The translations under genes were made by a program, and so were the position numbers. Positions 8,501 through 11,700 of a stretch of DNA of 11,700 nt are shown piece after piece. Every line of letters starts with the position of its first letter. The first letter of the stretch is position 1. This stretch comes from Clostridia bacterium. GTDB lineage: Bacteria; Bacillota_A; Clostridia; Oscillospirales; Acutalibacteraceae. Location: NCBI GenBank assembly GCA_009930155.1, contig RZYX01000053.1:1-11700 (forward strand), in the 5' to 3' direction. The notes beneath the pieces are model-generated. The model made no database searches. It saw only the letters and a list, made by a program, of their open reading frames with translations, and was not told the origin of the DNA.

Positions 8501-10039
8501 AATTTCTCCATCAACAGCACTTAAGTCTATAAATATTCCTTCTGGATCTACACTTGCAGTATTATTAGCTTTTTCCCAGACAGTATTCCAAGTTTCTCCA
8601 TTGTCAATCGTATAATCAATTCTTAAATCAAAATCAGAAGTATTATAATAAACACGATGTGTGAATGACATTGTTAGATTAGAATTTGTAGTAGCATCAA
8701 TTTTTGGAAGATAGACTATGTTTTCACCACTTATTGCTGGGTCGCTTACTACCAGTAATTGAGGACTTGTGCCACCAGCAGTTGCTTGTGGTGAAACAAA
8801 AGAAAATGTGTTACTTTGATTCCAGCCATATGGAAGCGTATAATTAGTAACTCCGGTAAAATCTTCAGTAAATGGAATTGTCTGTGTTTCATAAATGCTT
8901 ATATTGTCAATTTTCCAAGAGTTGATATTGTTAGTATTTCCGTTAAATGCGAAAAAAAGTTGAAAAATTTCTCCATCAAGAAAACCTAAGTCAACAAATG
9001 TCATTTCAGCATCTATATCTTCTGTAATATTAATCTCTTGCCAAGCTAGATTCCAAGTTTCTCCATTATTAATAGTATAAGCAATTTGTATATCAAATGA
9101 ACCACTATACCAATTGACATTGTTTAAGAAAGACATCGTTAGATTAGACTTTTCTGTAGCATCCATTTTAGGAAGATAGACTATGTTTTGACCATCTAAT
9201 GCTGGAACCCAGTCGAATAGTAATTCTGGAGATGTGCCGTTTGCATCTGAACTTTCAGCAACACTCCAATTTGTATGGTTTTGATCCCAACACTCTGGAA
9301 GTTCTCCAGTAGTAATTCCAGTAAAGTTTTCCAGATACGGAATAGAGACTAGTTCACATTCATATTCATAAACAAGAACATCATCAATCATCCAAGCAAA
9401 ATCACAGCCACTGCTTTGACTTAAAAATTTAAAGCGTACCCATACCATTGCTGCATTGCCAGCAACACTTGAAATATCTATGTCAATAATTTCGGGGTTT
9501 GTAGATTCGTCCTGTTGAACGTACTCGGCAAATACTTCAAAATCTGTCCAAGTACTTCCATCATTACTAACTTGTACGAAAACTCCATCTTCGTTATATC
9601 TTCTGTAGAAAGTTTCAAATTGAATATGAACATTTGCGTATGCTGAGCAACCAAAAGAGAAACTACTTAAATATGCATTTTGGTTACCACTACACAAGAA
9701 ATCTGAATCAAATAAAGCAAAACCATTAGCAGCTGTTGTGGATTCAATCGGAAGCATATAACTAGAATTAGAAGGGCCAGTGGTACCAATTACCCAGTCG
9801 TCTGAGGTTCCTGTTTCATGGTGTATTATCCATTGATCAGGATCTGAAAAATCACTTGAAAAGATAGTTGTACCAACTGCTTTCGCTGATTTGGCAGATG
9901 TTTTGCTTGTGGTTGATTGCTCAAACTGTTTTATTGAGCTTAAAGAATTAGTTTTACTTTTTTTGTCAATTAGACTTTTTTGTCCAAAACTCATAAATGC
10001 AATTAAGACTGCAACTAGAATAAATGTAATTTTTTTCAT
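5567..10039 (-). CDS. T9SS-secreted multi-repeat adhesin-like surface protein
   Basis: A 1490-residue exported protein. Residues 1-20 form a signal peptide: MKK, a hydrophobic core and a SFGQ end. A Ser/Lys/Thr-rich linker follows to about residue 57. Residues 58-232 are a divergent beta-sandwich-like unit, and residues 233-1165 hold six clear repeats of the same kind. The repeats resemble the jelly-roll 'cleaved adhesin' or 'choice-of-anchor J' modules of gingipain-type proteins. About 1166-1257 looks like a Big_4-type Ig-like domain (TWTIASYD, ATGTFALP). About 1258-1402 holds two more Ig-like stretches (GTWSPATI; SGTGVTGNSFDP). Residues 1411-1490 are a type A T9SS sorting domain: ISIYPNPNNG, YQIYDIKG, SGVYFVRI and a final QKLIIE. 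It should cross the outer membrane by T9SS and be anchored or released. I see no catalytic motif, so binding of glycan or host or particle surfaces is inference. Start: ATG at 10039. Confidence 0.9.
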   Translation of the reverse strand: MKKITFILVAVLIAFMSFGQKSLIDKKSKTNSLSSIKQFEQSTTSKTSAKSAKAVGTTIFSSDFSDPDQWIIHHETGTSDDWVIGTTGPSNSSYMLPIESTTAANGFALFDSDFLCSGNQNAYLSSFSFGCSAYANVHIQFETFYRRYNEDGVFVQVSNDGSTWTDFEVFAEYVQQDESTNPEIIDIDISSVAGNAAMVWVRFKFLSQSSGCDFAWMIDDVLVYEYECELVSIPYLENFTGITTGELPECWDQNHTNWSVAESSDANGTSPELLFDWVPALDGQNIVYLPKMDATEKSNLTMSFLNNVNWYSGSFDIQIAYTINNGETWNLAWQEINITEDIDAEMTFVDLGFLDGEIFQLFFAFNGNTNNINSWKIDNISIYETQTIPFTEDFTGVTNYTLPYGWNQSNTFSFVSPQATAGGTSPQLLVVSDPAISGENIVYLPKIDATTNSNLTMSFTHRVYYNTSDFDLRIDYTIDNGETWNTVWEKANNTASVDPEGIFIDLSAVDGEIFQLAFVLNGYNDDLVWEIDNISISEPFTMPFMEDFTGYLTNVLPEGWDQSHANSGVSSTSNASGTSPELMVNHEPSMNGEIKVYLPKMDATTNSDLRMIFAHNILMNSSPFDLRLDYTIDNGATWHIAWLKNNITADIDSEAVFIDLSSYVGGEIFQLAFVLNGATADDVQWYIDNISICEPFTIPFTEDFTGVPLYTLPDCWNQFSTSSGVNGSSNAGGTSPEIRVISDPAISGENIVYLPSIDATTNSNLTMTFLHQVYYNTYDFDLRLDYTIDNGVTWNTVWEKANNTTDLDPEGVLIDLSAAAGEVFQLAFVLSGYNDDLVWSIDNISIYEPFTLPFTEDFTGVAYWSLPDYWSRSNIECGATPDVNAGGTIPELSVFCSTGFGSESQVYSPMIDATTNSNVSMTFLHKISAMAYPCDIKVSYTIDYGLNWSTAWEETNITTNIDAEELFIDLSAVDGEVFQLAFEVIGGNDEYSWFIDNINIYEEIICDPLSIPFMEDFTGVSAGNLPDCWDKSHINWSVSASSDAGGSSPELMLDWDPEVTDDIIVYLPTIDATSNSNLAMSFLHYVDYYDNSFDLRLDYTIDDGATWNTAWEITNVTSEIPSEEMHIDLGSFVDGEVFKLAFVFSGYTYDIDYWYIDNISIFEKNTINEIDVDSDVNDVYVCVGDNEATALAALAPQMKINDTNGVEYIVDLTWTIASYDANTSDAYNATGTFALPTGVEQTTIPTPLEVTAIVTVNDPLVITFDFETEYCLGSTPGALPTTSVNNITGTWSPATITTTALGETDYTFTPDAGECTDLPYLIISVTVVDIPVVTCPGNFTITENSIVTLSGGIPTGGIYSGTGVTGNSFDPSSLANGDYTITYTYPGTGCSNFCDFIITVNISSSINSNETAEISIYPNPNNGMFNISFGNVNGEVYYQIYDIKGSIIVNKNIHTNGDTIEEVSLNLISGVYFVRIITETQTLVQKLIIE
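6545..9343 (-). repeat. six tandem ~155-residue coding repeats in the secreted protein
   Basis: In reading order the units are R1 9343-8879, R2 8878-8417, R3 8416-7949, R4 7948-7487, R5 7486-7010 and R6 7009-6545, that is 154-159 codons each. Shared landmarks are IPFxEDFTG at the start, then LPxxW, GTSPEL, VYLPxIDATTNSN, DYTIDNGxTW, DGExFQLAF and WxIDNISIxE at the end. R2 and R4 are the closest pair: about 92 of 110 residues are identical by hand count from SDPAISG to the unit end. R1 and R6 also share features absent from the others (NWSV, SSDA, DW-P). R5 is the most divergent. Such repeats are prone to recombination and copy-number change. Confidence 0.9.
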
Positions 10040-10180
10040 TGATTGTAAATTTAAATTAGTAAAATGGTTTTATTAGTACATTTAAATTATGGTAACTAAT
10101 CAGTGCCAAAAAGGCAAAATAATGTGATCGTTTCCATTTTTTTTAATTTTAAAACCGTCTATTTTTTAATATTCCTATGT
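10040..10180. other. spacer between beta-helix gene and secreted-protein gene, with a small hairpin
   Basis: This 141-base AT-rich gap separates two minus-strand genes. It contains a perfect small inverted repeat, TGCC-AAAAA-GGCA (10104-10116). No T run follows the hairpin on the minus strand, so it is not a typical terminator. A near-consensus -7 box, TTATTTTG (10122-10115, minus strand), overlaps it but has no -33 partner. Whether the downstream gene has its own promoter or is read through from the beta-helix gene cannot be decided from the sequence. Confidence 0.4.
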
Positions 10181-11700
10181 TTATTTAATTTCTTGTGCTC
10201 CATAGCCTTGAATTGCTCCAAAAAGCTCGAATGTTTTTTCGTATGGATAGCGGTTGCCATACATCGAAGCCCTAACGGTTTCTGTACCTTGCATATTCAT
10301 TCCTAATGCTGAGCGGAATGTATTTACAGATGAGTTTGGGTTAAAAGACGATGTTTGAGTACCAGTTATTCCAATAAAACCTTTAAGATAAGGAGTATCT
10401 ATTGTTTTGCTTATTGCATTAACTTCTGTTTCGTTCATCTCGCGATTTTTCTCATATTTAGTCAATTGATTTACATCTTCAAAGTTTTTTGCGAGTACAA
10501 AAGTCCATCCGCCACCACCCGATGGTAAAACCATATCGCCATTGCGATTACCAAAAAAGAGATTATCCCATGCCGAAGTTACACGTTTAGCTTCTTTAGC
10601 TTTATCAGCGTCTGTATAAGAACGATCTAATGCACCAAAATTTGTACAGCCAAATATATTATTATAGACATCAGAGTCAATACCAGTCATATAGCGAAAA
10701 CCATAACCCATATCTTCCATTATTTTTGTTCGGCACCATGTGAATAGTACGGTATTATTATGAAAGGCTATTGACGATGTATTAGGTTGTGCCAGACCAC
10801 CACGTACTTCACACGCAGCCATGCGGTTTGCAACAAATACATTATTATATACGTCGAAATGTCCGCCTTTGCAAGCCATTTGAATTCCAAAATGATATCC
10901 GTTTAGGAACACACAGTTGCGAATTGTAATATTGCCTTCTGCTTCACCACTTATAAGCTGGAACGCACTTTTCATACCTTGAGGCTGAAGTACTGGATAC
11001 CCTGATGGGGATTCATCCACACATACGATACGACCAGTTTCACATCCTGCAGGAGCACTGGCTGCGGCATTGTCATACGCTGGAGCAGCATACATATTAA
11101 TTTGTCCACGGTCGAAAATAATTCCGTCTATAAGAACAACACCATTACGATTCCCCACTACACGAATATCCATCACACCTTGATTTCCAGAAGTTGGAAT
11201 TTGTGCAATACTTGGACGCATTGTTGTGCGGAATTTTATAGGATCACGTTGCGAAAAATCATCAGAATAGCCTCCTACAATTGATAGATACTTATTTACT
11301 TTTACCCATCCTTGGTCTAGATAGCCAAGATAATTACCTGCTGCTAAACAAATAAGGGCTCCTTCGGGGGCATCGTCAATGGCTTTTTGTAAATCTTTTA
11401 ATGGCGATGATTGACTACCGTCGTTACGATTACTACCGTTGTTTGCTGACACGTATAGAGTTTTTGTTCCTTTTGGGATTTCACCATTACTAACGGCTTT
11501 ATTTCCCGAAGAGGCTCCGCCAGAAGTGACATTTGAAACACCTTGATCTAGTTTTGTCTCAACTTTATCCAAACCTTCGCGTGTTTCGCGCGCCGTTTTT
11601 TCATTTACTTTTTGTTCTACCTGCTGCTCAGTAGATTTTTTGATTTTACCACCGACTTTGTTTAGGTTAATTTGCGATTCTGCTGTAAAACTGAATGCAA
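10181..11700 (-). CDS. exported right-handed parallel beta-helix protein (5' end outside window)
   Basis: The frame is open from the window edge to TAA at 10181, giving 505 visible residues. A TTG at 11572 is an internal leucine codon, not a start, because the frame runs on upstream. The first visible residues, AFSFTAESQ, look like the end of a signal peptide. A charged Lys/Glu/Gln-rich, probably helical segment follows (about 17-50), then a Gly/Ser linker. YVSANNG...NDGSQSSP (from about 82) is the usual opening of DUF1565-like beta-helix proteins. Rungs with the Asn ladder follow: IRNC (259-262), VYNN (283-286), FHNN (312-315) and VYNN (344-347). The fold is common in polysaccharide-active or surface proteins. 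I see no clear catalytic residues, so no substrate is assigned. There is no T9SS sorting domain at the C-terminus (ends GAQEIK). Residues about 379-427 are duplicated in the orphan fragment at 5259-5403. Confidence 0.85.
   Translation of the reverse strand, partial: AFSFTAESQINLNKVGGKIKKSTEQQVEQKVNEKTARETREGLDKVETKLDQGVSNVTSGGASSGNKAVSNGEIPKGTKTLYVSANNGSNRNDGSQSSPLKDLQKAIDDAPEGALICLAAGNYLGYLDQGWVKVNKYLSIVGGYSDDFSQRDPIKFRTTMRPSIAQIPTSGNQGVMDIRVVGNRNGVVLIDGIIFDRGQINMYAAPAYDNAAASAPAGCETGRIVCVDESPSGYPVLQPQGMKSAFQLISGEAEGNITIRNCVFLNGYHFGIQMACKGGHFDVYNNVFVANRMAACEVRGGLAQPNTSSIAFHNNTVLFTWCRTKIMEDMGYGFRYMTGIDSDVYNNIFGCTNFGALDRSYTDADKAKEAKRVTSAWDNLFFGNRNGDMVLPSGGGGWTFVLAKNFEDVNQLTKYEKNREMNETEVNAISKTIDTPYLKGFIGITGTQTSSFNPNSSVNTFRSALGMNMQGTETVRASMYGNRYPYEKTFELFGAIQGYGAQEIK
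10419..10563 (-). repeat. second copy of 145-bp direct repeat (inside beta-helix gene)
   Basis: This segment is the intact counterpart of the fragment at 5259-5403, in the same orientation and exactly 5160 bp away. The two copies bracket the whole secreted-protein gene plus the last 238 bp or so of the beta-helix gene. Homology stops abruptly at both edges. Confidence 0.88.

Noticed and set aside
6180..9000. Short open frames on both strands within the large secreted-protein gene
   Set aside because: They recur because the coding repeats recur, have no leader signals, and are incompatible with the clear main frame.
6545..9343. CRISPR-like periodic repeats
   Set aside because: The period is about 465 bp, is fully coding, and the units are diverged at the protein level. 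These are domain repeats.
11570..11572. TTG as the start of the beta-helix protein
   Set aside because: The frame stays open to the window edge and encodes a plausible signal-peptide end and helical segment, so this codon is an internal leucine.

Overview
The window is AT-rich DNA from a member of the Bacteroidota (Bacteroidetes). Three things point there. A large secreted protein ends in a type IX secretion (Por) sorting domain. Genes lack Shine-Dalgarno sequences, and the best promoter-like match has the TAnnTTTG -7 form. A mutA-mutB methylmalonyl-CoA mutase pair is present, as is common in succinate/propionate-metabolising Bacteroidota. Genus and species cannot be told from the sequence alone.

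Layout: (1) 1-648, minus strand: N-terminal 216 codons of DNA polymerase I (polA), cut by the window edge. (2) 649-966: divergent intergenic region with weak promoter matches and a nested imperfect inverted repeat at 750-890. (3) 967-4966, plus strand: mutA and mutB, the two subunits of adenosylcobalamin-dependent methylmalonyl-CoA mutase, 13 bp apart and closed by a clear intrinsic terminator at 4989-5023. (4) 5024-5566: no intact gene. It holds a TTAA-bounded palindromic repeat (5081-5262), then a 145-bp gene fragment (5259-5403) that is about 96% identical to part of the beta-helix gene further on, then the terminator of the next gene. (5) 5567-10039, minus strand: a 1490-residue exported protein with a signal peptide, one divergent and six clear beta-sandwich-like repeats of about 155 residues, Ig-like segments and a T9SS C-terminal domain. 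(6) 10181-11700, minus strand: an exported-looking right-handed beta-helix protein whose 5' end lies outside the window.

The mutase genes form a housekeeping operon interconverting succinyl-CoA and (R)-methylmalonyl-CoA. The right half is an accessory, surface-protein region. The adhesin-like gene is flanked by 145-bp direct repeats, one inside the beta-helix gene and one being the orphan fragment. The orphan ends exactly at the TTAA edge of the palindromic repeat, so this half of the window has been rearranged. I see no CRISPR array, rRNA, tRNA, transposase gene or recognisable defence system. The most unusual signals are the rearrangement junction and the two palindromic intergenic elements, and I do not claim a new biological system.
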